From assembly GCA_947466085.1 (NCBI GenBank), contig CANIEC010000012.1, positions 1 through 55,095 on the forward strand: a stretch of DNA of 55,095 nucleotides. The letters run 5' to 3'. Made by a program: the position numbers and the translations under genes. The notes beneath the pieces were generated by a model. The model was not told the origin of the DNA. It searched no databases and saw only the letters and a list, made by a program, of their open reading frames with translations. Origin of the DNA: Rhodospirillales bacterium (GTDB lineage: Bacteria > Pseudomonadota > Alphaproteobacteria > Reyranellales > Reyranellaceae). This document shows positions 47,757 through 55,095 of the stretch, in pieces (position 1 is the stretch's first letter; the number at the start of each line of letters is the position of its first letter).

Positions 47757-48956
47757 TTACTCGTAGCGGCCGACGATGGCGACGCTCGAGATGTTCTCGC
47801 GCGGCGCGCCGCCGAGATTGTGCGTCATACCGATGCGCGGGTTCGCGAGCTGGCGGGGGCCGGCCTTGCCCTGGAGCTGCAGGTACATCTCGTAGAGCAT
47901 GCGCAGGCCGGAGGCGCCGATCGGGTGGCCGAAGCACTTGAGGCCGCCGTCGATCTGGCAGGGGATCTTGCCGTCGGCGTCGTAGAAGCCGTCGAGCACG
48001 TCCTTCCAGCCCTTGCCGGTCTCGGAGATGTGCAGGTCTTCCATGGTCACCAGTTCGGTGACCGAGAAGCAGTCATGGACCTCGAACATCGACACTTCGT
48101 CGCGCGGGTTCTTGATGCCGGCTTCCTCGTAGGCCTTCTTGGAAGCGATGCGGGTCGTGTGGAAGTAGCTGCCGTCCCACGAATTGTGGCCCGACTCCGA
48201 GCCGTTCGAGACCGAGAGCTGCAGCGCCTTGACGCTGACGATGTCCTTCTTGCCGAGCGCCTTGGCGATCTCGGGCGTCGTCACGATGGCCGCGGCCGCG
48301 CCGTCCGACACGCCGCAGCAGTCGAACAGGCCGAGCGGCGAGGCGATCATCGGCGCGTTGAGGATGGTGTCCATCTCGACGGCCTTCTGCAGATGGGCCT
48401 TCGGATTCTTGGCGCCGTTCTGGTGGCTCTTCCAGGAGACGTGGCCGATCGCCCTCTTGAGGTCCTCGCCCGAGACGCCGTGCGCGGTCATGTAGGCGGT
48501 GGCGAGCTGGGCGAAGTTGCCCGGCGCCGTGCCGTTGGCATTCCAGAGGACCTGCAGAGGGCCGCCGCGGCCGCCGGGAAGGCCGCCGTAGCCCGTGTCC
48601 TTGAGCTTCTCGACGCCCAGCGCCAGGGCGAAGTCGGCGGCGCCGGAGGCGACGGCATAGCAGGCGCCGCGGAAGGCCTCGGTGCCCGACGCGCACATGT
48701 TCTCGACGTGCGTCACGGGAATGTTGGGCAGGCGCAGCGTCGTCGACAGCGGGATGCCGGACTTGCCGACATGGACCTCGTCGATGGCGGTCGAGAACCA
48801 TGCCGCCTGGAGCTGGTTCTGGTCGATGCCCGCGTCCTTCAGGCACTCCTTGTAGGCCTCGAGCATCAGCTCCTCGGCGCCGCTGTCCCAGCGTTCACCG
48901 AATTTCGAGCAGCCCATGCCGAGAATAGCGACCTTGTCCTTGATACCACGAGCCAT
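47757..48956 (-). CDS. SCP2-type thiolase / acetyl-CoA acetyltransferase family
   Basis: A 399-residue thiolase-fold protein. VENMCASG gives the likely nucleophile Cys88, EVHDCFSV the GHDAF-like motif, and CFGHPIGASG the C-terminal Cys/His region. The group is the SCP2-type, which also includes steroid side-chain aldolases (Ltp2) that need a DUF35 partner. Here the DUF35 domain is in the next gene upstream on the same strand (80 bases away). It could be a degradative thiolase, a Claisen enzyme, or a retro-aldolase; the sequence alone does not decide. Confidence 0.9.
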   Translation of the reverse strand: MARGIKDKVAILGMGCSKFGERWDSGAEELMLEAYKECLKDAGIDQNQLQAAWFSTAIDEVHVGKSGIPLSTTLRLPNIPVTHVENMCASGTEAFRGACYAVASGAADFALALGVEKLKDTGYGGLPGGRGGPLQVLWNANGTAPGNFAQLATAYMTAHGVSGEDLKRAIGHVSWKSHQNGAKNPKAHLQKAVEMDTILNAPMIASPLGLFDCCGVSDGAAAAIVTTPEIAKALGKKDIVSVKALQLSVSNGSESGHNSWDGSYFHTTRIASKKAYEEAGIKNPRDEVSMFEVHDCFSVTELVTMEDLHISETGKGWKDVLDGFYDADGKIPCQIDGGLKCFGHPIGASGLRMLYEMYLQLQGKAGPRQLANPRIGMTHNLGGAPRENISSVAIVGRYE

Positions 48957-49036
48957 TGCAGGTCTCCTTGGTGGTGAGGTTGAACTCTTGAACTAACGAA
49001 ACTCTTGAACCCGGAAGGCGATCCGAGCCGACAGGC

Positions 49037-50479
49037 TCAAACCGGTGCGGCCTTCCAGAAGTAACGCTTGAAGCCGCCGCGCATCTGGTCGTTGTCGCGG
49101 ATGCGGAAGGTCATGCGCATCTTGGCGCCGACCTTCACCTGATCCTTGTCGCTGTCCGTGAAGTCGGCCATGAACCGCCCGCCCTCGGGGAAGGTGATCA
49201 TGCCGTAATACGCCGGCGGATCCGGCGAATAGGTGAGCGAATCGGCGGTGAACGACATCACCGAGCATTCCAGACCCGCCATCGCGTAGGGATCCTGGCT
49301 GTCGACCGCATGGCAGTTCGGATTGACGCAGACCTGGCTGCGCGGGAACTGCACGGTGCCGCAGACCTTGCACTTGCCGCCGACCAGCCCGTAGATCATA
49401 TCGCGCTTGCGCCACAGGACCGACAGCGCGGTCTTCTTGTCGAACTCCGCGCGCATGCCCTTGTCGATCGGCAGCATCTCGTTGAAGGCGAGGAACTTCA
49501 TGTAGTTCTTCTCTTCCTTCCGGCGCGCCATCCAGCCCGACAGGCCCTTGCGTGCTGGAAGCTTGTCCTTCTCGGCCGTGACCTCGAACACCAGGATGTC
49601 GACGCCCTGGCCGAAGGCGACGACCATGATCCTCTCGCCCGCCTTCGCGGCTTCCAGCGCGTCGACCAGCATGACCAGCGCATGGGCCGCACCCGTGTCG
49701 CCGAGCGTCGCGCCCAGCAGATCGCGTACGGCACCCTCGCCGATGCCCACCATCTTGGCCATCTGCTTCGGCACCGCCGGCATCGGGCTCGGCATGATGA
49801 AGTGCGCGATGTCCGTGCCCTTCAGCTTGCAGGAAGCAAGCGCCGCCTTGATCGCCGGCGGCACGATCTTCGAGTAGCCCTCGTCGCGGATCCAGCGCTC
49901 TTCCCAGCCATAGTCGAAGTCCGACTCGTCGCCGCGGAAGTGATCGACGAAGTCCATCGACACGGAGTGATGGCCGACCAGCTTGGCGATCACATTCTCG
50001 GTGCCGCACAGCAGGGCCGCGGCGCCGTCGCCGTAGTTCAGCTCGCCGGACGAAGCCACGCGGGCCATGCGCTTGTCGGCGGCGGCGACCAGCGTCGGCG
50101 CGCCTTCCCGGGAGGCATTGAGACCGGCGATGAGAGCCGAGGTGCCGGCCTTCAGCGAGCCGCCGATGTCGGTCGCCGACAGGTTCTGCTCGACGTTCAG
50201 CGCCGTGCCGATCACGCCGGCATTCTGGCGATCCTTGAACGGATGCGTGGTCGAGGCGAAGTAGATGTTGCGGACGTCCTCGGCCTTGTGGCTGGTCAGG
50301 CAGTCGCGCGACGCCTCGACCGCCATGGTGATCGAGTCCTCGTCCCAGTTGGCCATCGACCGCTCGCCCTTGGCGAGGCCGCGCAGGCCGGGGGCAAACC
50401 ACTTGTTGGCGTCGTAGACGGCCTGACGGTTGAGACGCAGGCGCGGCACATAGGCGCCAAAGGCCACGATTCCGACCAT
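49037..50479 (-). CDS. HMG-CoA synthase-like protein fused to DUF35 Zn-ribbon/OB-fold domain
   Basis: A 480-residue fusion. Residues 1-350 have the thiolase-like fold of the HMG-CoA synthase group (MVGIVAFGAYVPRLRLNR, STTHPFKDRQNAG, LNYGDGAAALL). Residues about 360-480 form a DUF35 rubredoxin-like zinc ribbon (Cys370, Cys373, Cys384 and Cys389) and OB-fold. The block that should carry the catalytic Cys reads DIGGSLKAGTSAL, giving Leu109 at that place. It therefore may not form an acyl-enzyme. It heads the operon with the thiolase, hydratases and SDR, and a palindromic site lies in front of it. It may be an assembly or substrate-shuttle factor for the thiolase. Confidence 0.82.
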   Translation of the reverse strand: MVGIVAFGAYVPRLRLNRQAVYDANKWFAPGLRGLAKGERSMANWDEDSITMAVEASRDCLTSHKAEDVRNIYFASTTHPFKDRQNAGVIGTALNVEQNLSATDIGGSLKAGTSALIAGLNASREGAPTLVAAADKRMARVASSGELNYGDGAAALLCGTENVIAKLVGHHSVSMDFVDHFRGDESDFDYGWEERWIRDEGYSKIVPPAIKAALASCKLKGTDIAHFIMPSPMPAVPKQMAKMVGIGEGAVRDLLGATLGDTGAAHALVMLVDALEAAKAGERIMVVAFGQGVDILVFEVTAEKDKLPARKGLSGWMARRKEEKNYMKFLAFNEMLPIDKGMRAEFDKKTALSVLWRKRDMIYGLVGGKCKVCGTVQFPRSQVCVNPNCHAVDSQDPYAMAGLECSVMSFTADSLTYSPDPPAYYGMITFPEGGRFMADFTDSDKDQVKVGAKMRMTFRIRDNDQMRGGFKRYFWKAAPV

Positions 50480-50517
50480 CGTTCTTCTTCCTCCACCTGG
50501 TCCGACCGCAGTCGGTT

Positions 50518-50535
50518 CATAAACGAGCGTTTATG
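50518..50535. promoter_or_regulatory. 18-bp palindromic operator upstream of the acyl-CoA operon
   Basis: CATAAACG (50518-50525), a two-base centre AG, then CGTTTATG (50528-50535) form a perfect dyad 39 bases before the ATG at 50479. AAACG-CGTTT type dyads are common sites of TetR-family repressors of fatty-acid or acyl-CoA genes (PsrA/FadR-like). No TetR gene is in the window. Confidence 0.62.
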
Positions 50536-50549
50536 GCGTCGCTCTTAGC

Positions 50550-50579
50550 GCGGCCGCCCGTTTCGGGCGAGCCGCTTTT
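50550..50579. terminator. hairpin after the Nudix gene
   Basis: GCGGC-CGCCCG (50550-50560) pairs with CGGGCG-A-GCCGC (50564-50575), a long stem with one bulge and a TTT loop. TTTT follows on the plus strand only, so for the Nudix gene, which reads from the other side, it is an imperfect terminator. It may insulate the Nudix transcript from the acyl-CoA operon promoter. Confidence 0.42.
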
Positions 50580-50604
50580 CGTCGTCGTCGCGTATTCAGC
50601 GAAA

Positions 50605-51444
50605 TTATCTTCCGGTCTGCGGAACCCCTCCAGCGGCCGGCATCTCGCGGATCAGATTGCGGTATCCAGCGCCCTCGGGGATGTGCAGGAACTTCTTGCC
50701 GTCCTTGACCTCGACCCAGGGCAGGACCGTGACGATCTTCCGCGCACTCGCTGCGGAGATCGCACCGGCGACCGTCTTGCCCTCGGCCAGCAGCTCGAGG
50801 TTCTTCGTCGTGGCGTGGACCAGCGTCCGCTTGCCGGCCTTCGCTTCCTCGATCGCTTCCTGAGGTCCGATCCAGACCGAGTCCGTCGACTCCGACCCGT
50901 CGTGCAGGGCGATCTGGTCCTCCGGCGCCTCGGCCAGGAAGAACCAGGTGTCGAAGCGCTTGGGCACGAAGGTCGGCGTGATCCAGTGCGCGTAGGGCGT
51001 CATCAGCTCGGTCGCGATCTCCAGGTCCTCGGCCTCGACCATGTCGACGATGCTCGCCTCGTCCTTGGCCAGCTTGACGCGCCAGCGCTCCTCGATCCCC
51101 TTGAGGTCGGCCGCGCCGATCAGCGCCCGCTGACCGCGCTTGCGGGCGAGAAGGACGCCGCATTCCTCGAAGGCCTCGCGCACGCCGGCGACCCGGAACT
51201 TCAGTTCGGCATCGTCGATCTTGTCGGCGCCGCCGCAACGCGCTCGCAGCGACGGGGCGCCATCGGCCTCCTCCAGCTTGCCGCCGGGAAAAACGAGCGC
51301 GCCCGAGAAGGAATCGATCTGGTGATGGCGGACCACCATGAACACTTCCAGCGGCGACGCGGCGTCGCCGGGCTGGGACGGCCGCAGCAGCAGCACGGTG
51401 GTGGCGGGCCGCGGCGCGGCGCCCTCGGTCTTCGGTTGGGTCAT
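50605..51444 (-). CDS. Nudix hydrolase with long insertion, NUDT19/CoA-diphosphatase-like
   Basis: A 279-residue Nudix protein. GALVFPGGKLEEADG opens the Nudix box, but the continuation REAFEECGVLL comes about 27 residues after the opening Glu, a long insert within the box. This is the hallmark of the NUDT19 peroxisomal CoA diphosphatase group, so hydrolysis of CoA or acyl-CoA is likely. FVVRHH-like start and WFFLAEAPEDQ are other family blocks. I chose the ATG at 51444 (MTQPKTEG) with GGAAGA just upstream. Proximity to the acyl-CoA operon fits CoA turnover. It is divergent from the HdeD-like gene. Confidence 0.84.
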   Translation of the reverse strand: MTQPKTEGAAPRPATTVLLLRPSQPGDAASPLEVFMVVRHHQIDSFSGALVFPGGKLEEADGAPSLRARCGGADKIDDAELKFRVAGVREAFEECGVLLARKRGQRALIGAADLKGIEERWRVKLAKDEASIVDMVEAEDLEIATELMTPYAHWITPTFVPKRFDTWFFLAEAPEDQIALHDGSESTDSVWIGPQEAIEEAKAGKRTLVHATTKNLELLAEGKTVAGAISAASARKIVTVLPWVEVKDGKKFLHIPEGAGYRNLIREMPAAGGVPQTGR

Positions 51445-51550
51445 TTCTTCCTGCATTCGTGTGACAGTCGAGTGTCCCATACAAGCGGCGACAGTGCCAT
51501 TGGGCGGGTGTATCCTGACATTGTCCATTCCGCTCTGAAGGAGCACCGCC

Positions 51551-52135
51551 ATGTCAATGTCCACCAACAGTCCGCTTCCTCCCAATCTGGCGGAAGGCCT
51601 CAAGGTCCTGCGCGCCAAGTGGGGATGGATCGTGGCGCTGGGCGTCGTGTTCCTGCTCGCCGGCTTCATCGCGCTGGGCAGCGCCGTGGCCGCCACCGCC
51701 TCGGCCGTCATGATCGTCGGCATCATGATGATCATGGGCGGCGCCGCGGAAATCGTCGCCGCCTTCAGCGTCAAGGGCTGGGGCAAGTTCATCCTCTGGA
51801 TGCTGCTCGGCGCGCTCTATGTCGGCGCCGGAGTCATTGCCATCGGCAACCCCTTCGCCGCGGCCACCATCCTCACCCTGATGCTGGGCGCGGCGCTCGT
51901 CGCCGGCGGCGTGCTGCGCATCTTCCTCGCGTTCAGCATGAAGTCGGCCGGCAAGCCGTGGGGCTGGGTCGTCGTGTCCGGCCTCGTGACCCTGCTGCTG
52001 GGCGCCATGATCATCGCCCAGTGGCCGGCCTCCAGCTTCTTCGTGCTGGGCATCTTCCTCGGCATCGACCTGATCTTCATCGGGTCGGGCTGGGTGACGA
52101 TGGGGCTGGCGCTGAAGAACCGCCCCGCCGCCTGA
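51551..52135 (+). CDS. HdeD family (DUF308) membrane protein
   Basis: A 194-residue protein with about six hydrophobic segments, from WIVALGVVFLLAGFIAL to FFVLGIFLGIDLIFIGSGWV. Gly-rich turns (MIMGGAAEIV, VAGGVLRIF) repeat the DUF308 unit. HdeD has been tied to acid-stress tolerance in enterobacteria; the role of this copy is unknown. AAGGAG lies eight bases before the ATG at 51551. Its end converges with the oxidoreductase gene three bases away. Confidence 0.9.
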   Translation: MSMSTNSPLPPNLAEGLKVLRAKWGWIVALGVVFLLAGFIALGSAVAATASAVMIVGIMMIMGGAAEIVAAFSVKGWGKFILWMLLGALYVGAGVIAIGNPFAAATILTLMLGAALVAGGVLRIFLAFSMKSAGKPWGWVVVSGLVTLLLGAMIIAQWPASSFFVLGIFLGIDLIFIGSGWVTMGLALKNRPAA

Positions 52136-52138
52136 GGC

Positions 52139-53161
52139 CTACTTCCGGGTCGGATCCTCGGCGACCTGCACCAGCAGCTTGCCGAAGTTCCGGCCCTTCA
52201 GGAGGCCGATGAAGGCCTCGGGCGCGTTCTCGATGCCCTTCACGACATCCTCGCGGTACTTGATCTTGCCGGCTTTCACCGCGGCCGGCACTTCCTTCCA
52301 GAAGTCGGCCATCTGGCCGAAGTGATCGGAGACGATGAAGCCGGTCACGGTGGCGCGCTTGATCAGCAGCAGGCGCCAGTCGGGACCCGGGCTCATCTGC
52401 ATCTCGTTGTAGTGCGAGATCAGGCCGCAGAGCGGCACCCGCGCGAAGTCGTTGAGCTGCGGCACGACGGCGGCCTGCACCGCCCCGCCGACATTCTCGA
52501 AATAGACATCGATGCCCTTGGGCGCTGCGGCCCGCAGCTCCTTGAACAGGTTGCCGCCGGCCGCGCGATAGTCGACGCAGGCGTCGAAGCCGAGCTCGTT
52601 CACGACGTAGTCGCACTTCTCCTTGCCGCCGGCGATGCCGACCGCGCGGCAGCCCCTGAGCTTGGCGAGCTGTCCCACAACCGAGCCGACGGCGCCGGAC
52701 GCCGCCGAGACGACCACGGTCTCGCCCGCCTTGGGCTTGCCGATCTCCATCAGGCCCCACCAGGCCGTCATGCCCGGCATGCCGAGCACCGACAGCGCCG
52801 TCGAGAGCGGTGCGGCCTCGGGGTCGAGCTTCATCGACATGTCGCCGGTCGAGACGGCGTAGCTCTGCCAGCCGGCATACTCGACGACATAGTCGCCTTC
52901 CTTGAAGCGCGGGTTCTTCGACTTCACGACCTGGCCCACCGTCCCGCCGACCATCGTATCGCCGAGATTGACGTTCGACGCGTAGCCCTTGGCCTCCGCC
53001 ATGCGGCCGCGCATGTAGGGGTCGAGCGACAGCCAGATCGTGCGCGAGAGATACTCCCCGTCCTTCGGCTCGGGGATCGCCTGGTCGACGATGTCGAAAT
53101 TGTCGGGCGTCGGCTCGCCCTGCGGACGCGACTTCAGCAGCACGCGACGATTGGTGGCCAT
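52139..53161 (-). CDS. NADP-dependent medium-chain oxidoreductase (CurA/leukotriene B4 dehydrogenase-like)
   Basis: A 340-residue MDR-superfamily enzyme without zinc. SLDPYMRGRM near residue 47 is typical of the alkenal/prostaglandin reductase group. VVVSAASGAVGSVVGQLAK near residue 150 is the NADPH Rossmann motif, then YFENVGG near 230. These enzymes reduce the double bond of alpha,beta-unsaturated ketones and aldehydes. The ATG at 53161 has GGAGGA five bases upstream, so a longer frame is dismissed. It is divergent from the ankyrin gene. Confidence 0.92.
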   Translation of the reverse strand: MATNRRVLLKSRPQGEPTPDNFDIVDQAIPEPKDGEYLSRTIWLSLDPYMRGRMAEAKGYASNVNLGDTMVGGTVGQVVKSKNPRFKEGDYVVEYAGWQSYAVSTGDMSMKLDPEAAPLSTALSVLGMPGMTAWWGLMEIGKPKAGETVVVSAASGAVGSVVGQLAKLRGCRAVGIAGGKEKCDYVVNELGFDACVDYRAAGGNLFKELRAAAPKGIDVYFENVGGAVQAAVVPQLNDFARVPLCGLISHYNEMQMSPGPDWRLLLIKRATVTGFIVSDHFGQMADFWKEVPAAVKAGKIKYREDVVKGIENAPEAFIGLLKGRNFGKLLVQVAEDPTRK

Positions 53162-53198
53162 GGAATCCTCCGTTGGTTTGCGGCACGGTATCACGCCG

Positions 53199-53777
53199 AT
53201 GAAAGCCCGCGAAACGCTGCGGCTCGTCCTCGCCCTGCTCCTTCTGCTATGGGGTGGCGCCGTGACAGCCCGCACCCTCACCGAAGACGAACGCGCCCTG
53301 ATCGCGGCGACGCAGCGCAATGACCTCGAGACCGCGCGCCGCCTGATCGCCGCCGGCACCAGCGTCAATGCCCAGGACGAGAAGCGCGACAGCGCCTTCC
53401 TGCTGGCCGGCGCCCAGGGGCGCCTCGACATCCTGAAGCTCACCCTGCAGGCCGGCGCCGACCTCAAGAGCACCAACCGCTATGGCGGGACGGCGCTGAT
53501 CCCGGCCTGCCATCACGGCCATGTCGAGACGGTGCGCGAACTGCTCAAGACCGCGATCGACGTGAACCATGTGAACCGGCTCGGCTGGACCGCCCTGCTC
53601 GAGGTGGTGATCCTGGGCGACGGTGGACCGGCCTATATCGAAATCACGCGCCTGCTGCTTGCGCACGGCGCCGACGTCAATCTTCCCGATAACCAGGGCG
53701 TCACGCCGCTCGGTCACGCACGTCAGCGCGGCCAGCGCGAGATCGCCTCGATCCTGGAGGCCGCCGGCGCGCGCTGA
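53199..53777 (+). CDS. secreted ankyrin-repeat protein
   Basis: A 192-residue protein. A signal peptide (LRLVLALLLLLWGGAVTA) should be cut after Ala near residue 24. Residues about 35-190 hold four to five ankyrin repeats: NDLETARRLIAAGTSVNAQD, GRLDILKLTLQAGADLKS, GHVETVRELLKTAIDVNHV, and IEITRLLLAHGADVNLPD. Ankyrin repeats bind other proteins, and this one probably works in the periplasm. The start ATG at 53199 lacks a clear ribosome site. The next gene starts immediately after its stop. Confidence 0.88.
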   Translation: MKARETLRLVLALLLLLWGGAVTARTLTEDERALIAATQRNDLETARRLIAAGTSVNAQDEKRDSAFLLAGAQGRLDILKLTLQAGADLKSTNRYGGTALIPACHHGHVETVRELLKTAIDVNHVNRLGWTALLEVVILGDGGPAYIEITRLLLAHGADVNLPDNQGVTPLGHARQRGQREIASILEAAGAR

Positions 53778-54500
53778 ATGAGTGAGTCCCGTACCTACGT
53801 GTGTCTTCCCGGCGCCTGGATGGGCGCCTGGTCCTGGAAATTCGTCATCGAACGCCTGACGGCCGAGGGCCACGACGCCCGCGCCCTGCCCTTTCGCGGC
53901 ATCGGCGAGCGTGCGGCGGAACTGTCGCCCGATCTCGACAACGACGTGTTCCTCGCCGACACGATCGACACCCTGGAGAAGAAAGACCTGCGCGACATCG
54001 TGCTGGTCGGCCACAGTTTCGGCAGCCTGATCGCCACCTTGGTGACCGACCGCATCCCCGAGCGGATCGGCCATCTCGTCATCATCGATGGCGGCATCGC
54101 GACCGACGGCCAGTCGATCTTCGGCCGCATCCCGCCCGAGATCGTGGCCAAGCGAAAGAAACTGATGAAGGTCGTGAACGGCACGGAGGTACTGCCCTTC
54201 GCGCCGGTCGGCAGCCTGATCATCGACGATCCCGAGCTGGCGGCCTGGACCCACAGCCATCTCACGCCACACCCCGTCGCCTGCTACACCAAGCCGATCA
54301 CGCTCCATCATCCCGCCGGCAACGGCCGCCCGATGACCTACATCGCCTGCACCAAGCCGCGCTATCCGGTGTCGGCCGGCATGCACGAGAAGGTCCAGGC
54401 GATGCCGCATGTCCGCTACCGTTCGATCGAGGCCGGCCACAACTGCATCATCTCGGCTCCCGACCTCGTGGCCGCAGAGCTGCTGGCGATCCCGCGTTAG
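53778..54500 (+). CDS. alpha/beta hydrolase (methylesterase/salicylate esterase-like)
   Basis: A 240-residue alpha/beta hydrolase without a lid insertion. CLPGAWMGAWSW carries the oxyanion region, VGHSFGSLIA near residue 78 the nucleophile Ser in GHSFG, and EAGHNCIIS near residue 220 the catalytic His. The closest groups are the plant-like methylesterase and aromatic ester hydrolases. The ATG directly follows the ankyrin TGA, so the two are co-translated. Substrate unknown. Confidence 0.88.
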   Translation: MSESRTYVCLPGAWMGAWSWKFVIERLTAEGHDARALPFRGIGERAAELSPDLDNDVFLADTIDTLEKKDLRDIVLVGHSFGSLIATLVTDRIPERIGHLVIIDGGIATDGQSIFGRIPPEIVAKRKKLMKVVNGTEVLPFAPVGSLIIDDPELAAWTHSHLTPHPVACYTKPITLHHPAGNGRPMTYIACTKPRYPVSAGMHEKVQAMPHVRYRSIEAGHNCIISAPDLVAAELLAIPR

Positions 54501-54509
54501 CGGGGGCTG

Positions 54510-55095
54510 CTAGAACGGCTCCTTGTACGGGCGCAGGTCGATCTCGTGGGTCCAGGCGCTGCGATGCTGGCGGTGGAGGTGCCAGTAGCTGTCGGCGATC
54601 GCGTCGATGTTCAGCAGACCGTCCGGCCCGGCCTTCTCGGCGCGGTCGGGCATGCGCGAGAGCAGACGCTCGCCTTCGATGCCGCCGTCGATGATGGCGT
54701 GCGCGACATGGATGCCCTGCGGCCCGAACTCGCGCGCCATCGACTGCACCATCAGCCGGAGCCCGCCCTTGGTCGCATTGAAGGCGGCAAAGCGCGGCCG
54801 GCCGCGCAGCGAGCCCGAGGCGCCGGTGAAGATCACGGTGCCGCGTCCGAGCGACGCCAGGCGGCGCATGGCTTCGCGGCCGAACAGGAAGCCGGCGAAG
54901 CAGCCAACCCGCCAGGAGTCCTCGAAATGCTGCGCCGTCATCTCGCGGAAATCGACGGCGGCGTTGTTGCCCATGTTGAACACCAGCAGGTCGGCGGGCG
55001 CGCCCTCCGCATCGTCCGCCATCGCCTTGTCGAACAGCGCGACGACCTCGCCTTCCCGGGTGCCGTCGACCACGATCGCGGTCGCCGAGCCGCCA
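54510..55095 (-). CDS. short-chain dehydrogenase/reductase (partial, N-terminus beyond window)
   Basis: The last about 195 residues of an SDR; the first Rossmann strand lies past the right edge. ADLLVFNMGNNAAVDF replaces the usual NNAG block, VIFTGASGSLRG holds the Ser, and RFAAFNATKGGLRLMVQS marks the active site. The active site reads F-N-A-T-K instead of Y-x-x-x-K, so the catalytic Tyr is Phe. This may be an atypical SDR subfamily or an inactive one. It converges with the hydrolase gene nine bases away. Confidence 0.82.
   Translation of the reverse strand, partial: GGSATAIVVDGTREGEVVALFDKAMADDAEGAPADLLVFNMGNNAAVDFREMTAQHFEDSWRVGCFAGFLFGREAMRRLASLGRGTVIFTGASGSLRGRPRFAAFNATKGGLRLMVQSMAREFGPQGIHVAHAIIDGGIEGERLLSRMPDRAEKAGPDGLLNIDAIADSYWHLHRQHRSAWTHEIDLRPYKEPF

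Noticed and set aside
50550..50579. Plus-strand terminator for an unseen antisense transcript
   Set aside because: No plus-strand gene ends here; the T-run after the stem is probably chance.

Overview
The window is a 55 kb piece of a high-GC, gene-dense Gram-negative chromosome. Its contents fit an alphaproteobacterium of the Rhodospirillales/Reyranella kind: a secreted DUF1194 protein, HrpB, gltBD, a UgpABCE-like ABC transporter, and many acyl-CoA enzymes, SDRs and LysR/AraC regulators. This placement is inferred from gene content only. No rRNA, tRNA, CRISPR array, prophage or intact insertion sequence was seen. Most genes are tightly packed, often with ATGA or GTGA stop/start overlaps.

Layout. 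1-3.8 kb: a truncated acyl-CoA dehydrogenase, a DUF1194 (vWA-like) secreted protein, a class I methyltransferase and a FecR-domain protein. 3.8-4.4 kb: a gene-free stretch holding a chimeric pseudogene (LysR fragment joined to a DUF1428 tail) and a repeat-rich leader. 4.4-18.5 kb: a compact hybrid NRPS/PKS locus, the most distinctive part of the window. 18.5-20.5 kb: a LysR regulator divergent from a flavin-binding PPOx-fold protein, then a glycosyltransferase remnant. 20.9-27.5 kb: an aroQ-like gene and gltD-gltB. 27.8-33.2 kb: a small lipoprotein, then an ABC importer of the glycerol-3-phosphate/sugar type followed by a GpdQ-like phosphodiesterase. 33.2-45.8 kb: housekeeping and accessory genes (VOC protein, hrpB, amidase, apt, DUF2817 peptidase, cNMP-patatin, MFS, DUF2000/AraC, FAD monooxygenase). 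45.8-50.5 kb: a minus-strand acyl-CoA operon (HMG-CoA-synthase-like protein with fused DUF35, SCP2-type thiolase, HadA/HadB-like hydratase pair, SDR) with a palindromic operator in front. 50.6-55.1 kb: Nudix hydrolase, HdeD-like membrane protein, medium-chain oxidoreductase, ankyrin protein, alpha/beta hydrolase and a truncated SDR.

The hybrid locus reads A-PCP / KS-AT-ACP-aminotransferase-C-A-PCP / C-TE / membrane-anchored alpha/beta hydrolase, translationally coupled, followed by a convergent Sfp-type PPTase and a TIGR04325 methyltransferase. By colinear logic an amino acid (adenylation code resembling valine) is loaded without a starter C domain. It is extended by one malonate to a gamma-amino-beta-keto thioester, which the embedded aminotransferase would convert to a beta,gamma-diamino acyl unit, and this is then coupled to a second amino acid. 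The release protein is odd twice: its C domain lacks the second catalytic His and its TE has Cys in place of Ser. I do not recognise this assembly line as a described pathway. The product is inference.

The acyl-CoA operon is the second point of interest. Its HMG-CoA-synthase-like protein carries Leu where the catalytic Cys should be and has the DUF35 zinc-ribbon/OB domain fused to it, beside a thiolase and a hydratase pair. This recalls retro-aldolase modules of side-chain degradation.
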